From JAAXKN01 sp050258415 (GTDB taxonomy: Bacteria; Bacteroidota; Ignavibacteria; Ignavibacteriales; SURF-24), in the NCBI GenBank assembly GCA_050258415.1, contig JBLMYS010000108.1:1-12453 (forward strand): a DNA stretch of 12,453 nt, written 5' to 3'. The first letter of the stretch is position 1. The number at the start of each line of letters is the position of its first letter. The position numbers and the translations under genes are program-made. Positions 1 through 6,792 of this stretch are shown here, in pieces. The notes beneath the pieces were generated by a model. The model was given only the letters and a program-made list of their open reading frames with translations. It was not told where the DNA came from and made no database searches.

Positions 1-212
1 GATCCGTCCTCATGTACGGCCTCCCACGAATGACCCATGGGAGTAAGTCCATATATCTGATCTTCAGTAAGGCCGAGAATTTCCAAAGCGGCAGGATTGG
101 CGGAAATTATTTTCCCGTCAGCATCATGAAAAATTGCTCCCTGAGTCATTTTATTAAACAAGACACTAAAGCTTGTACCGGGCCGAAGGGATACTCTTTC
201 GGTATTTTTCAT
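1..212 (-). CDS. PAS-domain sensory protein, N-terminal fragment (cut by left edge)
   Basis: Only the first 70 codons are inside the window and the gene continues past base 1. It starts at the ATG at 212-210 (MKNTERVSLRPG...), with an AAGGA-type ribosome site about 11 bases upstream. From about residue 22 the sequence is a typical PAS N-terminal half: an FNKMTQGAIFHDADGKI strand-turn-strand, then the ISANPAALEILGLTEDQI helix region with the usual N-P-A-A signature. PAS domains sense small ligands, redox state or light, and usually sit in front of histidine kinase, GGDEF or other output domains. The output domain here lies outside the window, so the gene could be a kinase, a cyclase or a hybrid. 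No membrane segment precedes the PAS domain, so a cytoplasmic sensor is likely. It is separated from the upstream peptidase gene by a strong terminator and is probably transcribed independently. Confidence 0.8.
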   Translation of the reverse strand, partial: MKNTERVSLRPGTSFSVLFNKMTQGAIFHDADGKIISANPAALEILGLTEDQIYGLTPMGHSWEAVHEDG

Positions 213-354
213 AAACAGCCTGTTCCTTTGAAAATTACTATAGAAGATGTTAAAAAGTTAAGGCATTTTTCCCTCAACTTCAACAGCCGATAAAATGTAC
301 GGAGTTAATGAAATTATGGCTTCTGCGGCTTTTGTAATTGCTATCTTGGGAACA

Positions 355-386
355 GAAAAGCCCGGCACTTTGTAGACGGGCTTTTC
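355..386 (-). terminator. Rho-independent terminator after the S41 peptidase gene
   Basis: A perfect 10-base stem, GAAAAGCCCG (355-364) and CGGGCTTTTC (377-386), encloses a 12-base loop. It lies 13 bases past the stop codon of the minus-strand peptidase gene. The 3' arm carries a T-run in either direction. It separates the peptidase gene from the PAS gene. Confidence 0.85.
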
Positions 387-399
387 CTGGGAAAATAAC

Positions 400-2298
400 T
401 TACTGCTGACCTTTCTTGCTCGTGATGCTTGTCTCTGCAATATAATTCAGTGTAAAGTCAAGTGTGGGATCTTTACTGCCCGGTAATTTTTCAAGCAGTT
501 CATCCGTCATTTCTATGTCGGGGGCTGTCCCATGACTTTCGTCTCCAGCCTTCGGCACAGGAGCATAGAATACCTTATATGATACATAGAAGGAAATATT
601 CAGGTTCGGTGTGGTGAAGTTTAATATGTCACCAAACGCCTGGCGCACTCCGCCGGTCTCATTGCCGATTATGGTGCCGATATTATGATCTTTTACAGCC
701 TGAGTAAGCAGGCATGCTGATGAAAACGTATCGGGGCCGATGAGCAGTATTACTCTGCCATGGAACTTGTGAGGTTTGTTCTCAGGCTGCGTCAGTCCTC
801 CTATATATGGAATTACCATGCCTTCGAGTTCCTTGTATTCAGGAAAGCCGCCTCTGTTGAGTATTTCCTTTGAGACTTTCACTTCCATTCTTGAGATCAT
901 GCTGTAGGGCTTATCTGTTATGTAGTGCAGTATATAGTCTCCCATTTGGGAATTGCCCCCGCCGTTAAACCGCAGGTCGATAATGAGGTCACGGCTTTTC
1001 TTAAGATCCATCATGGTGAACAAAGAATCTATGAGCGCTTTTTCCTTATCCGATACAACGAACTGGTTATACCGGAAATATGCCACGGCGCCGTCTTTTA
1101 AAAATTCGAAATAAGAATCGATTGTTGCTTCCTTTTCTTTCGGTATATCCTGAAAATCGCTGAAAGTCACGGGAGTGAAATTTACATCTGAGACCTCCCC
1201 CTTGCTGTTTTTTAGAGTAGCAGAGAAACTGCCTAGATTGAAAACATTTTTTATTGCAAGAAATTTATCCTGTTCACCCGTAAGGCGTATCAGCCCGTAA
1301 TTGTCGCTTTCGGCCGAAACCAGCCTCAATGAAGGTGCGAGAAATTCAGAGGGCTTCTTCTGATTGATCTTCCGTATCTCACATCCCAAATACTGGGAAA
1401 GATCTTTTGTTGTGCTTCCGATAAACAGCTTCCCGTTTGAATACTTAAGTCTGAAAGGGGGCATTCTTAGGGGAGACACTTCTTTAATTGAAGGTGGAAC
1501 ATGAGTATGCCCATCCCTGAAGCGTGCTGCCGCCTCTGCAAGCAGTATGGATAAGTCCGCTGCTGTCAGGTCATTTTTCGTGTCGAGAAGAGCCAGAGTA
1601 TCTCTGATAGACTTTTTCATTTTTAGGTACTCATCTGCCGTGAGGTGTTTCAGAAGCTGCGGGTGAACCGACTCGACCGTACTGAAGTAATAGTTCATGT
1701 CCTCGAGTGCCTTGTCGAGAGAAACTCTTTCTGAGGACTTATCCTTTGGATCATCGGGCAGAAACTTTCTGTTAAGATTCAGGCTCTGGAGTACCTGGCC
1801 GCTAAGTACTGCATAAAGTGATTTATCTGATTTCGGGAAGGGCAATATGCTGTTAAGTCCTCCGGCTGTTTTGGATGTCAGCACCATTGAGATCCCATCG
1901 CCGAAGGGGTTATCAGCAATGGTCTTTATTCCAAGGCCCGGCGGAAAGGAGCCGGCTTCTTTCTTGAGTCTCTCAAACACTCCGCCGTTAAGGGCTTTCC
2001 AGACTGCGTTGTCTTCAACAAGTAATCCTGCTAGAAGTATGTTTTGGCCGTTTAACTTTTCTTTCAAGGCAGCGCTCTGCAGGTCCTTTCCGCTGACAAT
2101 GAGGACATCCTTAATTTCTTTCAGCTTTTTCAGTTCATTGGAAAATGTACTAAAGTTATCCGGGGTTTTAAATCCCGTGGTATCAAGGATGGCAAAATAC
2201 TGCCGTCCCTCCGTAAATACGTCTTTTAGAGGGATGCTTTGTGCCGAAAGTGAAACACTAAGTAACAGGAATACAGGAACTAAAAGAAACTTCTTCAT
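400..2298 (-). CDS. Exported S41-family (tail-specific/C-terminal processing-like) serine peptidase
   Basis: A 632-residue protein starting with a clear Sec signal peptide (MKKFLLVPVFLLLSVSLSAQ, residues 1-20). An upstream in-frame ATG at 2316 would add MEDKKL, but the GGAGGA ribosome site lies between the two ATGs and points to 2298. The C-terminal half carries the S41 hallmarks: DGHTH near 262-266 after a helical bundle, LIIDLRFNGGGNS near 438-450, the probable nucleophile in PDTFSSA (Ser526 or Ser527), GNETGG near 545-550 and GTAPDIE near 590-596. Family members cleave proteins near their C termini in the periplasm or outside the cell. I see no convincing PDZ domain; the segment near 275-380 has an IRKINQKKPSEF stretch of the kind seen in Bacteroidota S41 proteins without a standard PDZ. 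Residues 21-190 are not recognised. It sits 107 bases downstream of the CPBP protease gene and ends at a strong terminator. Substrate unknown. Confidence 0.88.
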   Translation of the reverse strand: MKKFLLVPVFLLLSVSLSAQSIPLKDVFTEGRQYFAILDTTGFKTPDNFSTFSNELKKLKEIKDVLIVSGKDLQSAALKEKLNGQNILLAGLLVEDNAVWKALNGGVFERLKKEAGSFPPGLGIKTIADNPFGDGISMVLTSKTAGGLNSILPFPKSDKSLYAVLSGQVLQSLNLNRKFLPDDPKDKSSERVSLDKALEDMNYYFSTVESVHPQLLKHLTADEYLKMKKSIRDTLALLDTKNDLTAADLSILLAEAAARFRDGHTHVPPSIKEVSPLRMPPFRLKYSNGKLFIGSTTKDLSQYLGCEIRKINQKKPSEFLAPSLRLVSAESDNYGLIRLTGEQDKFLAIKNVFNLGSFSATLKNSKGEVSDVNFTPVTFSDFQDIPKEKEATIDSYFEFLKDGAVAYFRYNQFVVSDKEKALIDSLFTMMDLKKSRDLIIDLRFNGGGNSQMGDYILHYITDKPYSMISRMEVKVSKEILNRGGFPEYKELEGMVIPYIGGLTQPENKPHKFHGRVILLIGPDTFSSACLLTQAVKDHNIGTIIGNETGGVRQAFGDILNFTTPNLNISFYVSYKVFYAPVPKAGDESHGTAPDIEMTDELLEKLPGSKDPTLDFTLNYIAETSITSKKGQQ

Positions 2299-2308
2299 GA
2301 GCTTTTTA

Positions 2309-2314
2309 TCCTCC
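2309..2314 (-). promoter_or_regulatory. Ribosome binding site deciding the S41 peptidase start
   Basis: GGAGGA on the minus strand lies 10 bases before the ATG at 2298. It overlaps the alternative ATG at 2316-2314, which itself has no ribosome site. This supports the shorter protein, whose first residues are the signal peptide. Confidence 0.65.
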
Positions 2315-2405
2315 ATTTATGAAATCTTTATGGCGCTTCCGTCATTTGCCGGATGCCTCTGCTTTCAAGGAACAATTTATTAAAGATTTAAGGTGACGAA
2401 GTCTA

Positions 2406-3203
2406 TTACTTTAGCATTGGTACAAGTACGTGCAGAACCAGATCAGTTGAAAAATGTGCAATCATTGCGCTTAAGAGGCCGTATCTGAAAAATAAGTAGC
2501 CGTATGTCATCCCGGCAATTAAATTCAGCGTCACGGTCATGCTGACGGTAGAAAGGCTCATTTGAGCGCCAACGACTACTAAGTTTGGAATGTGGGCAAT
2601 ACCGAAAACAATTCCGCTGAGGAAATTTGCCGTCCAGAATAAGACGCCGGCCGATTTTACATACTCCTCTTTTACAAGAAATCCTCCCAGCCAGATAAAA
2701 GCCTGCAGCAGGCAGAACCTGAACAAAGTCTCTTCAGATATCCCTGCTGAAATTGAGACCAGGAAACCGTAAAAGGGACCCGGATGGTTTACTTGCTTTA
2801 ATGAAGGAACGGGAAAAAGAAATGTCCAGATAAGTGAAAGAGCAATAAGGCAGATGCCGACGCCAATGCCGGTAAGAAAACTGTAGGAGAGAATTTGTCT
2901 GACATTCTCCGGGTAATCTCTTTTATAAAGAAAAGATTTGAATACAGGCTCATCATATCCATACCTTTCGGAAAAGTTAATGCCTACAGATATTACCAAT
3001 GAATATATAAATAATGACAGAACTATCTGGAAGGGGATTAAATAAATAAGTTTATACGGCTCAATTGCGGGCTTGCCTGAAAGAACATTGCCAAACGGGA
3101 TTGCAATCAGTGCGGCAATAATATTCAGTATTAGTAAAAGGCTAAATAGCCTGCGGTCGAAATTATTTTCTTTAACCGATTCAGCAGATTCCACTTTTTC
3201 CAT
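2406..3203 (-). CDS. CPBP/Rce1-type intramembrane glutamic endopeptidase
   Basis: A 265-residue polytopic membrane protein with about seven to eight hydrophobic segments. It carries the CPBP (Abi/CAAX-protease) motifs in order: EExxxR as E157-E158-T-L-F-R162, FxxxH as F200-G-I-A-H204, and a third motif H250-F-S-T-D254. The usual third motif is HxxxN or HxxxB, so Asp is a conservative variant. In eukaryotic Rce1 these residues cut CAAX proteins in the membrane. Bacterial members have varied or unknown substrates, including peptide-immunity and protein-secretion roles. The ATG at 3203 was chosen over the adjacent GTG at 3206; neither has a strong ribosome site. The start lies 22 bases after the stop of the preceding membrane-protein gene, which suggests cotranscription and perhaps translational coupling. 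No bacteriocin gene is visible nearby, so an immunity role has no local support. Confidence 0.88.
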   Translation of the reverse strand: MEKVESAESVKENNFDRRLFSLLLILNIIAALIAIPFGNVLSGKPAIEPYKLIYLIPFQIVLSLFIYSLVISVGINFSERYGYDEPVFKSFLYKRDYPENVRQILSYSFLTGIGVGICLIALSLIWTFLFPVPSLKQVNHPGPFYGFLVSISAGISEETLFRFCLLQAFIWLGGFLVKEEYVKSAGVLFWTANFLSGIVFGIAHIPNLVVVGAQMSLSTVSMTVTLNLIAGMTYGYLFFRYGLLSAMIAHFSTDLVLHVLVPMLK

Positions 3204-3225
3204 CACCAGTTTTAAATAAATGAAG

Positions 3226-3888
3226 TTATAATCTCCCGGCTAATGCCAGGGCAATCAGAAGTGCTGCAATAAATGCCACTGGAATTGCCAGAATAACTCC
3301 CATAATAATTTTCCCGTCTTTGGTGGCCAGGTTAATTGTACTGCCCATTCCCATTGGCTTTTCCACTACGGTGCGTTTGTCTTTTGGATTGAAGTAAAAA
3401 ATAAAATTCTTCATTAACTCTTTATTACTTGTAACCACATATCCTTTAGCTGAGGCCATCTGCTTTGTAAAGAGTAATGTCAGATAAAAGAACAAACCCA
3501 GGAGAATTATTAAAAATAAGTTATTGTAGTAGGCTCTGAGACTATATACTTGTATTAGGATGTTTGCTGTAATCAGAAAAGTAAAAACAAGCTTCGTTAA
3601 ATTAAAAAATATAACACCCCGCTTTATGTGCCAGAGCGATTCTTGCTCTGTAATTTGAATCATCTTTAATGGAACTTGCATGCTGGTTTTGTGAAACAAA
3701 ACCTTGGGCCCCAGTATAAAGTAGTAGATCAGAGAAAGGAGGGCGTAGGTGCATATCTGCACAATCAATAGGGGCATTACCCGTGGGAAACTATTCCCAC
3801 GTAAAGTAATTGCGAATTCTAAAATTATCAGCAGCAAGCTTAAGACTTCAATCTGCCAGTTGACCCTTTTGTATTTTAGTGCTTCCAT
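3226..3888 (-). CDS. Small membrane protein with DUF5808-like motif
   Basis: A 220-residue protein with hydrophobic segments near residues 13-30, 37-60, 92-116, 122-141 and 194-218. Between the fourth and fifth segments, residues 161-187 read NFIFYFNPKDKR...PMGMGSTINL. This resembles the DUF5808 signature (YxNPxDxRxxVxKxxGxGxTxNF) as I remember it; the match is from memory and unverified. DUF5808 has no established biochemical role and often sits in multi-spanning membrane proteins. The protein is followed after 22 bases by the CPBP intramembrane protease gene, so the two may work together at the membrane; that is inference from context. The ATG at 3888 gives a basic, non-cleaved N terminus (MEALKYKRVNWQ). 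No clear ribosome site precedes it, which is common in Bacteroidota-like genomes. Confidence 0.75.
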   Translation of the reverse strand: MEALKYKRVNWQIEVLSLLLIILEFAITLRGNSFPRVMPLLIVQICTYALLSLIYYFILGPKVLFHKTSMQVPLKMIQITEQESLWHIKRGVIFFNLTKLVFTFLITANILIQVYSLRAYYNNLFLIILLGLFFYLTLLFTKQMASAKGYVVTSNKELMKNFIFYFNPKDKRTVVEKPMGMGSTINLATKDGKIIMGVILAIPVAFIAALLIALALAGRL

Positions 3889-3969
3889 GTTTGAGGTGAT
3901 AGTGTAAATACTGCAAGTAAATTAGTACATTTCCCGGGCAGAGTCAACTGCGGTAGTGCAGGTCCTGAT

Positions 3970-5808
3970 TTACTTTAAGAGCAGCAGCTTTCTGGAATGC
4001 CTGAGTCGGCCCGCCTGCAAAGTATATATGTATACTCCGCTTGGAAGGCCTGAGGCGTTGAATTGAACTGTATAGCCTCCTGTACCCAGATCCTTATTAA
4101 CCAGAACAGCTGCTTCACGGCCCAGCATGTCATAAACCTTCAGCTCAACAAATGAGCGCTCCGGCACCGAATAGCTAATAACCGTCTGAGGATTAAAGGG
4201 ATTTGGATAATTTTGCGACAGATAAAAAGTTCCTGCCTGCTGCGCTTTATTTTCTGCGTGAGTAACATTGTTTTCAAAGTATGACCTTAAAAGCAGTTGC
4301 CGGCTGTTTGGAAGGGGAGTAGGCGCGTGGTCATTCTGATCTTCACTGTGCTCAACACTCCATCCGTCAAATTCACGGAATGCATGATATGTCCAGTCCC
4401 AGCCGTAAGTTTCAAATAGCTCTATGCAGTCTTTCAGATACCGGTAGGCGCTGTTCGAAGGTGCCCACCTGATTGCACTGAATTCACCGATGTAGACCGG
4501 CACCCGGTACCTGTTCTGAAACTCTACTACGGGCGAGAGCTTTTCAGCGAGCGTATTTTTATCCCAGTACTTCCCTTCAATCGTATCAGGATATGAGTAA
4601 GAAGTCTTATAATCATATAATGTCTGATGAGTAAAAGCGTGCGGCAGGTAAAAGTGAGCGCTGTAAATAACGCGCGGTATCGAAAAATCAATCGGCCTGA
4701 GCGTGAGGAAGCCTGCCGGATCCCCCAGTGCGGATTCAATTATTACGGGTTTTACAGAATCAATATTTCTGATCTCGCGGGCAACTTTTTCGGCCAGGTC
4801 CTCCCATGCCAGATAACCGGGAGTGTTCCAGTCACCCTCACGTGTATCAGGCTCATTTGCAATGTCATATGCCCATATTTGATCGGTGTCTTTATAGCGC
4901 AGTGAGATTTTTTTCCAGACTTCAACGAGTTTACTTTCGGCTTCAGCACTTTTGAGGCATCCTTTGGAAAGCCCATGAAGATCGGCAACTATTTTAATCC
5001 TGTAAGGCTTTGCCCACTCGATAGCACTATCCAGTAAACGTAATTCTTTTTCAAGAACCGAATCCAGACCGGGCGTCTGGATTCCAAGAGGATATGAAGT
5101 CCCGCCAATCTGCCAGCGCATCAGGTTGGCCTTCCACTCTCCTGCAAGCACTTCTATGTCAGACTGCTTCATTGAGGTACTGACCATTGTCCCTCTTAGT
5201 GAAGGCACCTGGCTGTGGTATTTATCAATATTGATATTCGGATCGCGTGCAGGAGGGATATCCCTGGGGTCCTTGATCAGCCTGAAGAGTATATTATCGA
5301 ACCAGACTTTGCCTGAGCACTTCTCAAGACCCAGATAAAGCGTTGCGCTTACGGCTGAGGCAGGAAGTGAAATATAGGTGCTCTTATTCATCCAGTCAAA
5401 TGTGCCCGTGGGAGCAATTAGCTGCGGATAAAGGGCAGTCCCGTCTGAAAGAGTAATCTTAAGCATCACCTTGATGCCGTTCCATGAATTTGGAGGCTGC
5501 GAAATATTCTCGGCTTTTATGTCAGATGAAATGGCTATTGCGCCACCCTTAATGCCATCAACGGGAACCGAAAAAGAAATCATTTTGCTCTGTGCAGAAG
5601 CCAGTTCCATAGTTATACAGCTGCCGCTAATGCTGCTTGCGTACGTGTAATTCTGCCTCGGGCTCCACCGGGTGGAAGTCAGAAGGGAATCAGAAAAATC
5701 TTCATTAAATATGACAGGGTAGGGACCACCTTTAATGGACTTAACTGCCTGGGCATGGAGAAAACTTAATGACAAAATTGCAAAAGCAAAACAAACTCTT
5801 AAATTCAA
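3970..5808 (-). CDS. Secreted GH5-type glycoside hydrolase with N-terminal beta-sandwich and T9SS sorting tail
   Basis: A 612-residue exported enzyme. A signal peptide (residues 1-20, ...ILSLSFLHAQ) is followed by a beta-sandwich of carbohydrate-binding type (about 30-178, starting FNEDFSDS and ending KVWFDNILF). The catalytic region (about 195-500) has GH5 clan A features: R231 in MRWQIGG, H278 in VADLHG, the acid/base E319 in IANEP, H385 and Y387 in SAHFYLPH, and the nucleophile E442 in VYIGEFSA. Residues 533-612 are a type-A T9SS sorting domain starting NYPNPFNP and ending KLLLLK. Retaining GH5 enzymes cleave beta-1,4 glucans, mannans or related polysaccharides; the substrate here cannot be read from sequence. 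The start is TTG, because an in-frame TAA lies three codons upstream, the signal peptide begins exactly there and the next Met is residue 67. It is the third gene of a minus-strand series, with 74- and 81-base gaps on either side. Confidence 0.88.
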   Translation of the reverse strand: MNLRVCFAFAILSLSFLHAQAVKSIKGGPYPVIFNEDFSDSLLTSTRWSPRQNYTYASSISGSCITMELASAQSKMISFSVPVDGIKGGAIAISSDIKAENISQPPNSWNGIKVMLKITLSDGTALYPQLIAPTGTFDWMNKSTYISLPASAVSATLYLGLEKCSGKVWFDNILFRLIKDPRDIPPARDPNINIDKYHSQVPSLRGTMVSTSMKQSDIEVLAGEWKANLMRWQIGGTSYPLGIQTPGLDSVLEKELRLLDSAIEWAKPYRIKIVADLHGLSKGCLKSAEAESKLVEVWKKISLRYKDTDQIWAYDIANEPDTREGDWNTPGYLAWEDLAEKVAREIRNIDSVKPVIIESALGDPAGFLTLRPIDFSIPRVIYSAHFYLPHAFTHQTLYDYKTSYSYPDTIEGKYWDKNTLAEKLSPVVEFQNRYRVPVYIGEFSAIRWAPSNSAYRYLKDCIELFETYGWDWTYHAFREFDGWSVEHSEDQNDHAPTPLPNSRQLLLRSYFENNVTHAENKAQQAGTFYLSQNYPNPFNPQTVISYSVPERSFVELKVYDMLGREAAVLVNKDLGTGGYTVQFNASGLPSGVYIYTLQAGRLRHSRKLLLLK

Positions 5809-5816
5809 TTTACGTT

Positions 5817-5821
5817 ATCCT
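5817..5821 (-). promoter_or_regulatory. Ribosome binding site supporting a TTG start
   Basis: AGGAT on the minus strand is 8 bases before the TTG at 5808. With an in-frame stop just upstream and the signal peptide beginning at that TTG, it fixes the start of the glycoside hydrolase. Confidence 0.6.
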
Positions 5822-5882
5822 GTTATAAAAAATCATCAATGCGAAAATAAGCAATTCCCTCATAAATCCGAATGGATATATT

Positions 5883-6545
5883 TTATTCTTTAGCCAGCGC
5901 CCTGATGTCTCTTACTTCCAGAATCTGCCTGGGGTAACCTTTCAGAACGCTGTTTATCATTGCGCTTCCCACCTCCTGCATTGTTAAGATAAAATTCGGG
6001 AAAAACAACTTCAGAAAGGGATACAGGCTGACAATCGGTTTCAAAATACCCTTAATATTCTTCTGCCCCGGAAAAGGCTTCATGAAGCCGGGACGGAAAT
6101 TGTATGCCCTCTTAAACGGCAGGCGCATAAGGTCGTTTTCTGTTTTACCTTTTACGCGTGCCCACATGACTTTTCCTTTTTCTGAGCTGTCAGTCCAGGC
6201 GCCTGAAACGTAAGTAAAGACCATTTGAGGATTAAGACTTGCAAGCTTTTTTGCAAAGTTAATGGTAATGTCATAGGTGATGTGACGGTATTCTGCTTCT
6301 TTCATCCCCGCAGAACTTACCCCGGCGCAGAAAAAGCAGGCATCAAAGCCCGTAAGCTGACCCGTAAATTCATCCAGTGATAAAAAGTCCGGAATAATCA
6401 CTTCCTGCACTTTAGGATGCGTTAAACTGTAATGCCTGCGGTTTACCATAAGCACCTTCTCGACAGCAGGATTCTCCAGGCATTCAAAAAGCACCCCTTC
6501 ACCCACCATGCCGGTTGAACCCGTAATAATTACTTTAATTCCCAT
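5883..6545 (-). CDS. Atypical SDR / NAD(P)-binding epimerase-like protein
   Basis: A 220-residue single Rossmann-fold protein. It opens with MGIKVIITGSTGMVGEG, whose GxxGxxG (G9, G12, G15) binds the dinucleotide. VNRR (R36, R37) after the second strand suggests NADP preference. Later landmarks are FFCAGVSSAG near 71-80, VSGAWTDSSEKGKVMWARVKGKTE near 113-136 and FRPGF near 150-154. The family's usual YxxxK reads W128-A-R-V-K132, so the catalytic Tyr is Trp. It therefore resembles HTATIP2/YbjT-like proteins that bind NADP but may not be classical dehydrogenases. The first in-frame ATG (6617) would add 24 residues, but an AGGGAAG ribosome site directly before 6545 selects the shorter form, whose Rossmann strand then starts at residue 3. 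It is the first gene of the minus-strand series, divergent from the propeller gene. Substrate unknown. Confidence 0.82.
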   Translation of the reverse strand: MGIKVIITGSTGMVGEGVLFECLENPAVEKVLMVNRRHYSLTHPKVQEVIIPDFLSLDEFTGQLTGFDACFFCAGVSSAGMKEAEYRHITYDITINFAKKLASLNPQMVFTYVSGAWTDSSEKGKVMWARVKGKTENDLMRLPFKRAYNFRPGFMKPFPGQKNIKGILKPIVSLYPFLKLFFPNFILTMQEVGSAMINSVLKGYPRQILEVRDIRALAKE

Positions 6546-6549
6546 TATA

Positions 6550-6556
6550 CTTCCCT
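6550..6556 (-). promoter_or_regulatory. Ribosome binding site deciding the SDR gene start
   Basis: AGGGAAG on the minus strand lies 4 bases before the ATG at 6545. The upstream ATG at 6617 has no comparable site and would put 24 extra residues before the Rossmann fold. Confidence 0.65.
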
Positions 6557-6723
6557 GTAATAATAAATGAAACTTGACCAAGAGAACGGAAATACTTAAA
6601 GGTATAGGAATATACAACTTTTCCTGTTAAGATGAATCAGTACAAGTACCGGCGTAAGTTTGAAAGATATCTCCGGCCACTTTCCGGCTGTAGCCTGATT
6701 GTGACCATTATTAAATAACTCTC

Positions 6724-6759
6724 TTGACAATAAATCCAATATGAAATAACTTACATTTG
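6724..6759 (+). promoter_or_regulatory. Probable promoter of the propeller/T9SS gene (Bacteroidota-type)
   Basis: TTGACA at 6724-6729 is followed by an exact TAnnTTTG (TACATTTG, 6752-6759), the -7 element described for Bacteroidota. The distance between TTG and TAnnTTTG is 25 bases, slightly longer than usual. A sigma70-like reading, TTGACA-N17-TAACTT, is also possible. The start codon is 33 bases downstream. Confidence 0.45.
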
Positions 6760-6792
6760 CAATTCTTAAAAACCCTTTATAAGGTAACTCAA

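Noticed and set aside
12..293. 93-codon plus-strand ORF at the left edge
   Set aside because: It lies antisense to the PAS-domain frame, which has clear domain content and a ribosome site.
258..440. 60-codon minus-strand ORF overlapping the end of the S41 gene
   Set aside because: It is an out-of-frame continuation that translates the terminator hairpin (EKPVYKVPGF); no start signal.
1847..2383. 178-codon plus-strand ORF antisense to the S41 gene
   Set aside because: It mirrors the signal-peptide and N-terminal codons of the real gene and resembles no protein family.
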